This document shows positions 1 to 5,926 of a stretch of DNA of 12,128 bases, in pieces; position 1 is the first letter of the stretch; every line of letters begins with the position of its first letter. Below the pieces are notes generated by a model that saw only the letters and a list, made by a program, of their open reading frames with translations, did not search any database and was not told the origin of the DNA. The translations under genes and the position numbers were made by a program. Source of the DNA: Lachnospiraceae bacterium. GTDB taxonomy: Bacteria > Bacillota > Clostridia > Lachnospirales > Lachnospiraceae. The stretch spans positions 1 to 12,128 of the forward strand of contig JAFVEU010000173.1 of NCBI GenBank assembly GCA_017475845.1, read 5' to 3'.

Positions 1-1
1 C

Positions 2-643
2 GGAGGCTTAAGGCTTCCCGGTGAGTTCCTGCCCTATTTCGAAAATAACGGCTTTATCAAGAAGCTGGATGAATACATGTGGCAGACAGCGGCCGAATAT
101 CTGGCCCGTCTTAAGGAAAAGGACGTGATCGTGCCTATATCCGTGAATATCTCGCGGTATCACGTAGGCAGGGACGACCTTATCACAACGCTGCTTGATC
201 TTACAGGCAGGTTCGGTATAGATAACAGGAATCTGGAGCTGGAGATAACCGAGACCCTGTTTACCGAAGATGAAGAGAAGCTTTATGAACTGATGAATGC
301 CCTGAAGGCCGAAGGCTTTGTCATTGAGATGGATGACTTCGGTTCAGGTTATTCTTCCCTCAACATGCTGAGGGAGGCTCCCGTGGATGTCATTAAGATA
401 GACAGATACTTTGTGGATGAGATCATGTCCACAAAGAGAGGGAGGATCATTATAGAGAATTCCGTCACTATGTCAAAGCAGCTGGGATTGCTGGTGGTTG
501 CGGAAGGTGTTGAGACCAAGGATCAGGTGGACTTCCTTAAGTCCATAAACTGTGATGTGGCTCAGGGGTATTATTACTCAAAGCCTGTTGACGTGGACGA
601 ATTTGAGAGGATGCTGCTGAAGATCAATAAAGGCGTGGGATGA
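2..643 (+). CDS. EAL-domain cyclic-di-GMP phosphodiesterase, 5' end missing
   Basis: EAL-domain proteins hydrolyse cyclic-di-GMP to linear pGpG in the cytoplasm. The frame is open from the first bases, and the residues before the first internal Met (GEFLPYFENNGFIKKLDEY) already match the family, so the gene begins outside the window; the EAL signature itself and any N-terminal sensor or GGDEF domain are not visible. Visible family blocks in order are NISRYH, LELEITET, DDFGSGYSSLNML, VIKIDRYFVD, VVAEGVET and QGYYYSKP. The acidic and lysine residues expected at the metal and substrate site (E of EITE, DD of DDFG, K of IKID, E of AEGVE) are present, so the visible part looks catalytically intact. 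It ends 4 bases before the next gene, which points to one transcript and probably translational coupling with the HD-domain gene. The family call is secure; activity and domain architecture cannot be judged without the missing part. Confidence 0.93.
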   Translation, partial: GGLRLPGEFLPYFENNGFIKKLDEYMWQTAAEYLARLKEKDVIVPISVNISRYHVGRDDLITTLLDLTGRFGIDNRNLELEITETLFTEDEEKLYELMNALKAEGFVIEMDDFGSGYSSLNMLREAPVDVIKIDRYFVDEIMSTKRGRIIIENSVTMSKQLGLLVVAEGVETKDQVDFLKSINCDVAQGYYYSKPVDVDEFERMLLKINKGVG

Positions 644-647
644 GAGT

Positions 648-1814
648 ATGATTTTTGTTAAACAGTCTGACCTGAAAGAGGGAATGAGGCTTGCAAAGCC
701 TATCTACGACAAGAAGGGAGTCCTTCTTTACGAAAGGGATTCAAAGCTTACAAGACAGGGTATAGAGTCTGTACGGAATTTCAATATCATAGGTCTTTAT
801 ATCCTTGAGCCGGCTGAGCCTTTGCCTCCTCTGTCAGAAGAAGATATCATGTTCGAGAAGTTTCAGATGGTATCCACCTTTGCGATACAGGAAGAGTGGA
901 AGACCATGAGGGAGAAGAACAAGGCTCCCAATATCCCCAATCTCGTTTCACAGATAGTAAAGAATTACGGCAGGCTGGATCATAAGGTAAATTTTGTCCA
1001 GTCCTTAAGGAGCCAGGAGGACAAGTACTATAAACACGCATTAAATGTCGCCATTCTCTGCGCCCTTATTTCCCATAAGATGAATATAAAGCTTGCGGAG
1101 CAGAATGATGTGATAACCTGCGCCCTGGTACATGATATAGGAAAGCTGGATATCCCGAAGGAAGTGGAGATGAATGCGGCAGATCCTACGGAGCAGGATG
1201 AGGATACCATAGCAAAATATGAGACCCTGGGTTTCCAGTATATAGAACAGACCTTTGACGGAATGCCTCAGGTAAAGCGTATCGCGCAGCAGGCCCAGAG
1301 GCAGAGGATGGCCATCAGGACGGGCACAGTGGATAAAAATGCCAAGGTTTCCACCGGGGCCAAGATACTTATGGTGGCTGATAAATTTGATTCCATCACT
1401 GCCATGAATGAGCACGCAGAGCCTACATCGGAGATCTCAGCAGTAAGGTATATACTGGAGCATCCCGATGAATATGATTCCACCGTGGCAGATGCGCTGG
1501 TTGACAGCATAAACCTGCTGGTTCCGGGCTGTACCGTGGAGCTTACCAACGGAGATAAGGGACTGGTGATCACGGAGAACCATAAAAATGTGCTTAAGCC
1601 CGTGGTTCTCATGTTTTCGGACAATTCCATTATCGATCTGGGACAGGAGCTGATATACGGGCATCTGGATGTTAAGGATGTCATGAAGACCATGGATAAC
1701 AGGGTGGCTGTTGACAGAGGCGCTATGGAATCCATGTTTGGTATGAATAAGAGCGGCAGTTCCGATGATTCCGTTGAGGAGGCTATCGACCCCGCTGATC
1801 TCGCTGATTTCTGA
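648..1814 (+). CDS. HD-domain signalling protein with degenerate HD-GYP site
   Basis: A 388-residue protein built like Firmicutes HD-GYP cyclic-di-GMP phosphodiesterases. Residues 1-60 are the N-terminal segment often found on them (DLKEGMRLAKPIYDKKGVLL). Residues about 110-275 form the HD domain: H130 in YKHALNVA, H162-D163 in ALVHDIGKLDIP, and a late helix with ILMVADKFDSI (240-250). The C-terminal part (about 290-345) carries KGLVI and VVLMFSDNSIIDLG, a small domain also seen at the end of such proteins. Key residues are missing: the usual HP after the HD motif is YE (191-192), and where HHExxDGxGYP is expected there is QQAQRQR (214-220) with no GYP. The metal site therefore looks incomplete, and the protein may be a binding or regulatory relic rather than an active enzyme. 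It lies 4 bases after the EAL gene and 52 bases before the PilT-like gene in the same direction. No strong ribosome binding site is seen, consistent with coupling to the EAL gene. Confidence 0.85.
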   Translation: MIFVKQSDLKEGMRLAKPIYDKKGVLLYERDSKLTRQGIESVRNFNIIGLYILEPAEPLPPLSEEDIMFEKFQMVSTFAIQEEWKTMREKNKAPNIPNLVSQIVKNYGRLDHKVNFVQSLRSQEDKYYKHALNVAILCALISHKMNIKLAEQNDVITCALVHDIGKLDIPKEVEMNAADPTEQDEDTIAKYETLGFQYIEQTFDGMPQVKRIAQQAQRQRMAIRTGTVDKNAKVSTGAKILMVADKFDSITAMNEHAEPTSEISAVRYILEHPDEYDSTVADALVDSINLLVPGCTVELTNGDKGLVITENHKNVLKPVVLMFSDNSIIDLGQELIYGHLDVKDVMKTMDNRVAVDRGAMESMFGMNKSGSSDDSVEEAIDPADLADF

Positions 1815-1859
1815 ATGCAGCTGTTCATGAGCCTGAAGGGCGGACAGATGCACTGCATT
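1814..1859 (+). other. Possible intercistronic stem-loop before pilT-like gene
   Basis: A perfect 7-bp inverted repeat (AATGCAG at 1814-1820, CTGCATT at 1853-1859) with an inner 4-bp extension (CTGT 1821-1824, ACAG 1844-1847) encloses the only Shine-Dalgarno-like stretch of this gap, AAGGGCGG (1836-1843). It ends 7 bases before the preferred ATG at 1867. It could affect translation of the downstream gene, but an arm pair this short with a long loop can arise by chance. Confidence 0.25.
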
Positions 1860-1866
1860 GACCGGT

Positions 1867-2919
1867 ATGCTTGATATACGTGTTTTATTAACAGATGCCA
1901 TCTCAAAAGGAGCATCCGACATACATTTAGCCGTGGGTGCGCCCCCATCCTACAGGATCAACGGGGTGCTTGTGCCGGCGGCCTTTCCTGTGATGACCCC
2001 GGGGGATACCCTCGAGGTCCTTCTTAATATCATGGGTCCGGACCAGAGGGAGGCATTTGAAAAGAGATCCGTTATCGATATCTCCATGTCTGTGCAGACA
2101 GTGGGAAGGATCAGGGTGAATGCCTATAAGCAGAGGGGCTATATCACCATCACCATGAGGCTGGTGGACGGGAAGATACCCGATCCGGAAGCCTTAAGCA
2201 TCCCCGTAGAGGCCCAGGCTCTCTGTGAGGAAAAAAGAGGACTGGTATTTGTGACCGGACCTGCGGGCTCCGGGAAGTCCACTGTTACCGCTTCTCTTAT
2301 AAACAGGATAAATAACACGCGTTTCTGCAATATCATAACCATAGAGGATCCGGTGGAATATCTCCACAGGAACAAAAAATCCATCGTGAACCAGAGGGAG
2401 ATAGGGGTGGATGCCATAGACAGGGTTTCAGCCCTGACTTCCGCCCTGAGACAGGATCCCGATGTGATAGCAGCCGGCGAAGTGAGGGATGAGGAGGAAG
2501 CATATCTTATCCTTACGGCTGCGGAAACGGGACGTCTGGTATTTACATCCCTGTATACCATGAGCGCTTCAGGCACCATAGAGGCGTTTCTGGATATGTT
2601 TCCGGAGCAGAAGAGGAGACAGGCGGCAAACAGGCTTTCAAATGTCCTGAAGGCGGTTATCTCCAGGCAGTTAGTCACATCTCTTGAGGGAGGGCTGGTT
2701 CCTGCCTTTGAATTTCTGCTATCCGATAATTCCGTTAAAAAGATGATACGTGAAAACCGGATCTCCGATATAGACGGATATATGAAAAATAACCCGGATA
2801 AAGGTCTCATCACAATGGACGGATCCTTACTCGGGTTATTTAAGAACGGAGTTATAAGTTCCGAGGAAGCCCTTCAGGCTTCCATGGATCAGGAGGAAAT
2901 GACGAGATCCCTTTCCTGA
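1867..2919 (+). CDS. PilT-like type IV pilus ATPase, degenerate paralogue
   Basis: A 350-residue cytoplasmic secretion ATPase of the PilT family (hexameric motors of pilus retraction). Visible are Walker A GPAGSGKS (131-138), Asp box TIEDPVEYLHR (158-168) and Walker B region ALRQDPDVIAAGEVRD (193-208, E205). The His box reads GRLVFTSLYT (222-231), so both conserved histidines are replaced (R223, Y230), and the C-terminal PilT motif AIRNLIR is SVKKMIR (289-295). The convergent neighbour at 2937-3986 aligns with it without gaps and keeps those residues. The start at ATG 1867 is chosen because it gives this same residue register; a TTG at 1858 would add three residues, and neither start has a well-placed ribosome binding site. 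It follows the two cyclic-di-GMP genes. It may be a regulatory or accessory subunit, comparable in concept to PilU beside PilT; that role is inference. Confidence 0.88.
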   Translation: MLDIRVLLTDAISKGASDIHLAVGAPPSYRINGVLVPAAFPVMTPGDTLEVLLNIMGPDQREAFEKRSVIDISMSVQTVGRIRVNAYKQRGYITITMRLVDGKIPDPEALSIPVEAQALCEEKRGLVFVTGPAGSGKSTVTASLINRINNTRFCNIITIEDPVEYLHRNKKSIVNQREIGVDAIDRVSALTSALRQDPDVIAAGEVRDEEEAYLILTAAETGRLVFTSLYTMSASGTIEAFLDMFPEQKRRQAANRLSNVLKAVISRQLVTSLEGGLVPAFEFLLSDNSVKKMIRENRISDIDGYMKNNPDKGLITMDGSLLGLFKNGVISSEEALQASMDQEEMTRSLS

Positions 2920-2922
2920 TCC
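2886..2922. other. Inverted repeat at the convergent pilT gene ends
   Basis: A perfect 9-bp inverted repeat, GGATCAGGA (2886-2894) and TCCTGATCC (2914-2922), spans the stop codon of the plus-strand pilT-like gene, close to the stop of the minus-strand pilT (2937-2939). It could slow or end transcription of the plus-strand unit, but no run of T follows on either strand, so it is not a typical intrinsic terminator. Confidence 0.25.
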
Positions 2923-2936
2923 GGATCTCCCTTATC

Positions 2937-3986
2937 CTATAAATGTTTTTTAAGACGTTCGGGATGTACGGCGTAGCGCTCTGCGGTTTCCTGGGATATG
3001 ATCCCCTGGCTTAAGAGCTTGCTTATGCTCTCATCCATGGAAACCATGCTCTCATCGGGGCTGGAATAGATGACACCGTCGATCTGGTGCACCTTGTTGT
3101 CACGGATCATGTTCCTGATGGCAGGAGTCATGGTCATTATCTCAAATGCCGGTACAACGCCGCCCTGGATGGTAGGAAGGAGCTGCTGTGATACAACGGC
3201 GTGGAGCACGGAGGAAAGCTGAACCGTGATCTGTCTCTGCTGGTTTGCAGGGAATACGTCGATGATACGGTTTATTGTAGCCGAAGCTCCCATGGTATGC
3301 AGGGTGGAAAGCAGGAGGTGTCCTGTCTCGGCTGCGGTCATGGCAACGGATATGGTCTCAAAGTCACGCATTTCTCCGAGGAGTATAACGTGAGGACACT
3401 GTCTCAGGGCTGCACGGAGACCGGCCACATAGCTCTTGGTATCAACTCCCACTTCTCTCTGGCTGACTATACTTAAGTCATGCCTGTGAAGATACTCGAT
3501 AGGATCCTCAAGAGTGATGACATGGGACTCCCTGGTCTTGTTGATATGGTTGATGATGCATGCCAGGGTTGAGGATTTACCGCTTCCCGCGGGGCCTGTT
3601 ACCAGAACCATTCCGTTAGGCTGGTTGCCTAAGTTTACGATATTCTCCGGTATGCTGAAGGATGCGGGATCCGGCAGCGTAAAGGAAATAACACGAAGTA
3701 CGGCTGAGGGGGTTCCGCGCTGCTTATATGCACTTACCCTGAAACGGGAAAGACCGGCAACGGAAAGAGAGAAGTCATCATCTCCGCCGTCCGTAAGTCT
3801 TGAATAATCTCTGTGGGCAAGGTCATATATCTCCCTGACGTCTTCCTCCACTTCATCAGGGGAGAGCATGACAAAGCCTTCTTTCGTGATGACGCCGTTC
3901 TTATAGAAAGAGACCGGACGTCCCGGTACCAGGAAAATATCCGATACCTTCTGTTCAACTGCTTCCCTTAATATCTCCTGAATCAT
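2937..3986 (-). CDS. pilT: PilT-type pilus retraction ATPase, canonical copy
   Basis: A 349-residue ATPase that powers depolymerisation of type IV pili at the inner face of the membrane. Motifs in order: N-terminal ASDIH-like KVSDIF (13-18), Walker A GPAGSGKS (131-138), Asp box ITLEDPIEYLHR (157-168), Walker B ALRQCPHVILLGEMRD (193-208), His box GHLLLSTLHT (222-231) with both histidines, and AIRNMIR (289-295), the signature separating PilT from PilB-type assembly ATPases. Length and motif set are normal for the family. The start ATG (3984-3986) has AAAGGAG upstream at a rather long spacing of about 13 bases. It is the last gene of the minus-strand pilus operon, 55 bases after the gene at 4042-4539, and converges with its degenerate paralogue, 17 bases apart. 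The CPHV within Walker B, where EDPDV is usual, is a small oddity. With no assembly ATPase in the window, extension must rely on a PilB elsewhere or on this protein. Confidence 0.93.
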   Translation of the reverse strand: MIQEILREAVEQKVSDIFLVPGRPVSFYKNGVITKEGFVMLSPDEVEEDVREIYDLAHRDYSRLTDGGDDDFSLSVAGLSRFRVSAYKQRGTPSAVLRVISFTLPDPASFSIPENIVNLGNQPNGMVLVTGPAGSGKSSTLACIINHINKTRESHVITLEDPIEYLHRHDLSIVSQREVGVDTKSYVAGLRAALRQCPHVILLGEMRDFETISVAMTAAETGHLLLSTLHTMGASATINRIIDVFPANQQRQITVQLSSVLHAVVSQQLLPTIQGGVVPAFEIMTMTPAIRNMIRDNKVHQIDGVIYSSPDESMVSMDESISKLLSQGIISQETAERYAVHPERLKKHL

Positions 3987-4041
3987 TATCCGTCAAATAC
4001 TCCTTTCTGGTTTTTACATCGTATTTTCTGAAACTCTCCAT

Positions 4042-4539
4042 TTATTCCGCAGGAGCCTGAGGCCCGCCTGAAGGAGCCTGGGGGCCGCCCGAAGGTGCCT
4101 GTGGACCTCCCGAAGGAGCAGAAGGACCCTGGGGTCCGCCGCCGCCCTCACCCGGAGCAGAAGGACCCTGGGGTCCGCTTCCTCCGGCGGATGTGGGAGC
4201 TTCCCAGCTGGCGGTGTCCGCTATCACCCATTCGGTTATCTCAAAACCCCTGCCGCCCTCTGCGGGGACAACGGAAACCAGGAGTTCATCCATGGCGGTT
4301 CCGAAGGGGAAATTATAGGTGGCGCCCTCCGGAGGCACATCACTTAAGGTGGATAGAAGCTCTTCGGCTTCGTTGCAGGCACCATAGTAATTCTTCGTCC
4401 GCTCCACCATTGAAAGGCTCTGCTCATAGCTGTGCCTTGCTGTGGAATAGGCGATGCCGCTGAATGAGAACAGACAGATGCTCATGAGTACCACTATGAG
4501 CATCGGAAGTCCTATATTTCTGGGTGTATTATCTCCCAT
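4042..4539 (-). CDS. Pilin-like membrane protein with Gly/Pro-rich repeat tail
   Basis: A 165-residue protein of unrecognised family encoded in the pilus operon. Residues 1-10 are a short polar leader ending in NIG, followed by one hydrophobic segment (11-32) and a helical stretch (33-65), which is the shape of a type IV prepilin. If cleaved after G10, position +5 would be Ile rather than the classical Glu, as in some minor pilins. Residues 66-112 look like a small globular part. From 114 to the end the chain is low-complexity: GPQGPSAP twice (122-129, 135-142), then SGGPQAP three times (143-163). Such a tail is unusual in pilins and suggests an exposed, flexible or collagen-like extension. 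The start is supported by AAGGAG ending 6 bases upstream. It lies 20 bases after the gene at 4560-4973. A minor pilin or pilus-tip protein is the best guess, at low to moderate certainty. Confidence 0.72.
   Translation of the reverse strand: MGDNTPRNIGLPMLIVVLMSICLFSFSGIAYSTARHSYEQSLSMVERTKNYYGACNEAEELLSTLSDVPPEGATYNFPFGTAMDELLVSVVPAEGGRGFEITEWVIADTASWEAPTSAGGSGPQGPSAPGEGGGGPQGPSAPSGGPQAPSGGPQAPSGGPQAPAE
4051..4178 (-). repeat. In-frame coding tandem repeats
   Basis: Two kinds of repeat sit at the 3' end of the pilin-like gene. Three 21-bp units (4051-4113) encode SGGPQAP, with synonymous or near-synonymous changes between copies. Next to them, two identical 25-bp stretches (4115-4139 and 4154-4178, 39 bp apart) encode GPQGPSAP. 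All keep the frame, so gain or loss of units would change tail length without breaking the gene. Confidence 0.85.
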
Positions 4540-4559
4540 CTGAAGCTCCTTTTAACCGG

Positions 4560-4973
4560 TCATTTGCTTAAAGCATGTTTAACGGAGATATCGTATATCG
4601 ATGTTTCGGGATCCGACTGCCTGTAACAGTTTATAACTGCGGAGTAGAGATTTCCCGTAACCGAAACTGCTATATCTATCCTGTATTTGCCGTTATCATA
4701 TTCCCTGGAGTAGGACTTAAGGGGTGCTCCGGTGTAGCCGGAGGAAGCAAAACCGGAATCAATCTCCTCCGCCGTGGCCGAAGAACGTATGATCTCAATG
4801 GCTGAATTAGATTCCCGGACAGCACTGTCCAGGCTTTCGGCCTTTGATGACATCTCATAGGCATTTCCGAAAACGGCCATGGATGCGGACATGGTAAGGC
4901 AGAAGAAGATGATGGCGAAGACCAGCTCCAAAAGCAGAAGATCGCCGGATGTGAGACGTCTCTTAAACTTCAT
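4560..4973 (-). CDS. Prepilin-like single-span membrane protein
   Basis: A 137-residue protein with prepilin architecture: a basic leader (MKFKRRLTSG, 1-10), a hydrophobic segment with an embedded glutamate (DLLLLELVFAIIFF, 11-24, continuing to about 33), a long amphipathic helix (38-65) rich in Ser/Glu/Ala, then a small C-terminal domain with predicted beta strands (YRIDIAVSVT, YSAVINCY). If a prepilin peptidase cuts after G10, the glutamate E16 is at +6 instead of +5, so processing is plausible but not classical. Its start lies inside the end of the preceding gene (11-base overlap) and has a strong AAGGAGGTG 9 bases upstream, pointing to coupled translation. It is probably a minor pilin or pseudopilin of this pilus. 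Which pilin class cannot be decided from sequence alone. Confidence 0.72.
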   Translation of the reverse strand: MKFKRRLTSGDLLLLELVFAIIFFCLTMSASMAVFGNAYEMSSKAESLDSAVRESNSAIEIIRSSATAEEIDSGFASSGYTGAPLKSYSREYDNGKYRIDIAVSVTGNLYSAVINCYRQSDPETSIYDISVKHALSK

Positions 4974-5463
4974 CCCGTGCCACCTCCTTACTCATTACCG
5001 CCAGGCTTGTATCCATGCTGCCGCCGTTCGTATCCGTAAAGATCAGATGGAACAGCGTGTCCGAAGGCTTCTCTATCCTGAATCCGTCCATTTCAAGGAT
5101 CGGGGTACCGCTGTCTCCGTTACAGCCTTCAAGCAGGCTCTTTTCCACGTAGAGCTCCCTTAAATACCCGCCATAGGTATAGATAATGGTCACATAGGTC
5201 TCGTCAAGGACGGTATCGGTTAAGATAAGGGCATCGCTTCCCGCGAATTCCGTGGCATCGATACTGCCCAGGGAGTCATGGCTCCTGAATTTTTCCGTTA
5301 CATAGGCTACGGCGATCTCCATGTCGTAGCTCTGCTCTGACTGCTTCAGTATCTTCTGGTAGATCTGAACTGATACCATTACGATACCCAATGCAGAGAG
5401 TGTAAATACGAGAAAGAGCAATATTGGAAATATGTCGTTTATCCTGCTGCTCCTGTTTTCCAT
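4963..5463 (-). CDS. DUF4860-like membrane protein of pilus operon
   Basis: A 166-residue protein with one N-terminal membrane segment (about 11-36, IFPILLFLVFTLSALGIVMV), then a helix (37-62) that includes YDMEIAVAYVTEKFRSHD, followed by a beta-rich extracytoplasmic part (about 77-155) with ILTDTVLDETYVTIIYTYGGYLRELYVEK. The pattern of membrane segment, then YVTEKFR, then strands resembles the DUF4860 family that I recall near Clostridia pilus genes; this match is from memory. There is no Gly-Phe prepilin cleavage site, so it is likely an anchored accessory protein or atypical pseudopilin. The start at 5463 is supported by AAAGGA 8 bases upstream. Its last 11 bases overlap the next gene, which implies a fixed expression ratio of the two proteins. 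Confidence 0.7.
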   Translation of the reverse strand: MENRSSRINDIFPILLFLVFTLSALGIVMVSVQIYQKILKQSEQSYDMEIAVAYVTEKFRSHDSLGSIDATEFAGSDALILTDTVLDETYVTIIYTYGGYLRELYVEKSLLEGCNGDSGTPILEMDGFRIEKPSDTLFHLIFTDTNGGSMDTSLAVMSKEVARDEV

Positions 5464-5484
5464 CTGTCTGGTCCTTTTTCACAC

Positions 5485-5509
5485 GCCTTAAGCGGCAAGC
5501 GCTTCAGGC
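5485..5509. other. Short stem-loop between pilus operon genes
   Basis: GCCTTAAGCG (5485-5494) and CGCTTCAGGC (5500-5509) pair in 9 of 10 positions around a 5-base loop, in the 57-base gap between two minus-strand genes. No T-run follows in the direction of transcription, so it is more likely an RNA processing or stability element, or a partial attenuator, than a terminator. Confidence 0.45.
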
Positions 5510-5520
5510 TGTATTGAATG

Positions 5521-5838
5521 TTACTTTTCTTTTTCTATCTGGGTGATGATAACATCAGGGGGAATACGGCTTCCCTTTACCACATATTCCACGGAAAATA
5601 GCTCCTTATCGTAGGTCAGCCCGTAAACCCTTTCGATATAATCCAGGGTTTTGGGGTACCTGCCCGTGGTGGCATAACAATATGTCACATCCCTCTGTAT
5701 GGCCTTTTCCAGGCTTTCCTTCTGGCGTTCAACGTTCCCGGAGGAGGCGATGTGGACAGAGATAAGGAAAACTATCATTATGGCCGCAAAGGTAATGAGT
5801 GTTATCAGTGTTTTTTTACTGTTATCCTTTTTTTTCAT
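5521..5838 (-). CDS. Small single-span membrane protein of pilus operon
   Basis: A 105-residue protein I do not recognise as a named family. It has a basic start (MKKKDNSKK), one membrane segment (10-31, TLITLITFAAIMIVFLISVHIA), a helix (35-55, VERQKESLEKAIQRDVTYCYATTG) and a short C-terminal domain with RYPKTLDYIERVYGL and EYVVKGSRIPPDVIIT. The layout (membrane helix, amphipathic helix, small domain with the GxYPxTLDYI pattern common in pseudopilins) suggests a minor pseudopilin-like component that is not processed by prepilin peptidase, since no Gly precedes the membrane segment. It lies between the PilC-like gene (88-base gap) and the DUF4860-like gene (57-base gap), each gap holding a stem-loop. 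The ribosome binding site is weak. Membership of the operon is well supported by position; the function is inference. Confidence 0.68.
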   Translation of the reverse strand: MKKKDNSKKTLITLITFAAIMIVFLISVHIASSGNVERQKESLEKAIQRDVTYCYATTGRYPKTLDYIERVYGLTYDKELFSVEYVVKGSRIPPDVIITQIEKEK

Positions 5839-5897
5839 ATCCCGATCTCTTTTGATGCTTATGAGAGCTGCGGTATCAGAGACCGCTTCACGGTAAA

Positions 5898-5919
5898 GTA
5901 CCGGTTACAGTACCGGTGC
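5898..5919. other. Stem-loop downstream of pilC-like gene
   Basis: GTACCGGT occurs twice (5898-5905 and 5910-5917). Because ACCGGT is self-complementary, the two copies can pair as an 8-bp stem including one G-T pair (5898-5905 with 5912-5919) around a 6-base loop. It lies in the 88-base gap just after the pilC-like stop codon and has no following T-run. Confidence 0.4.
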
Positions 5920-5926
5920 CTAAGTA

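Noticed and set aside
1858..1866. TTG start for the plus-strand pilT-like gene
   Set aside because: ATG 1867 gives the same residue register as the paralogue and avoids a rare start codon; the TTG has no better ribosome binding site.
1268..2813. Long minus-strand open frames opposite the HD and pilT-like genes
   Set aside because: They lie opposite genes with clear motifs and give no recognisable protein.
2886..2922. Intrinsic terminator between the two pilT genes
   Set aside because: The stem lacks a T-run on either strand and overlaps coding sequence, so it is listed only as an inverted repeat.
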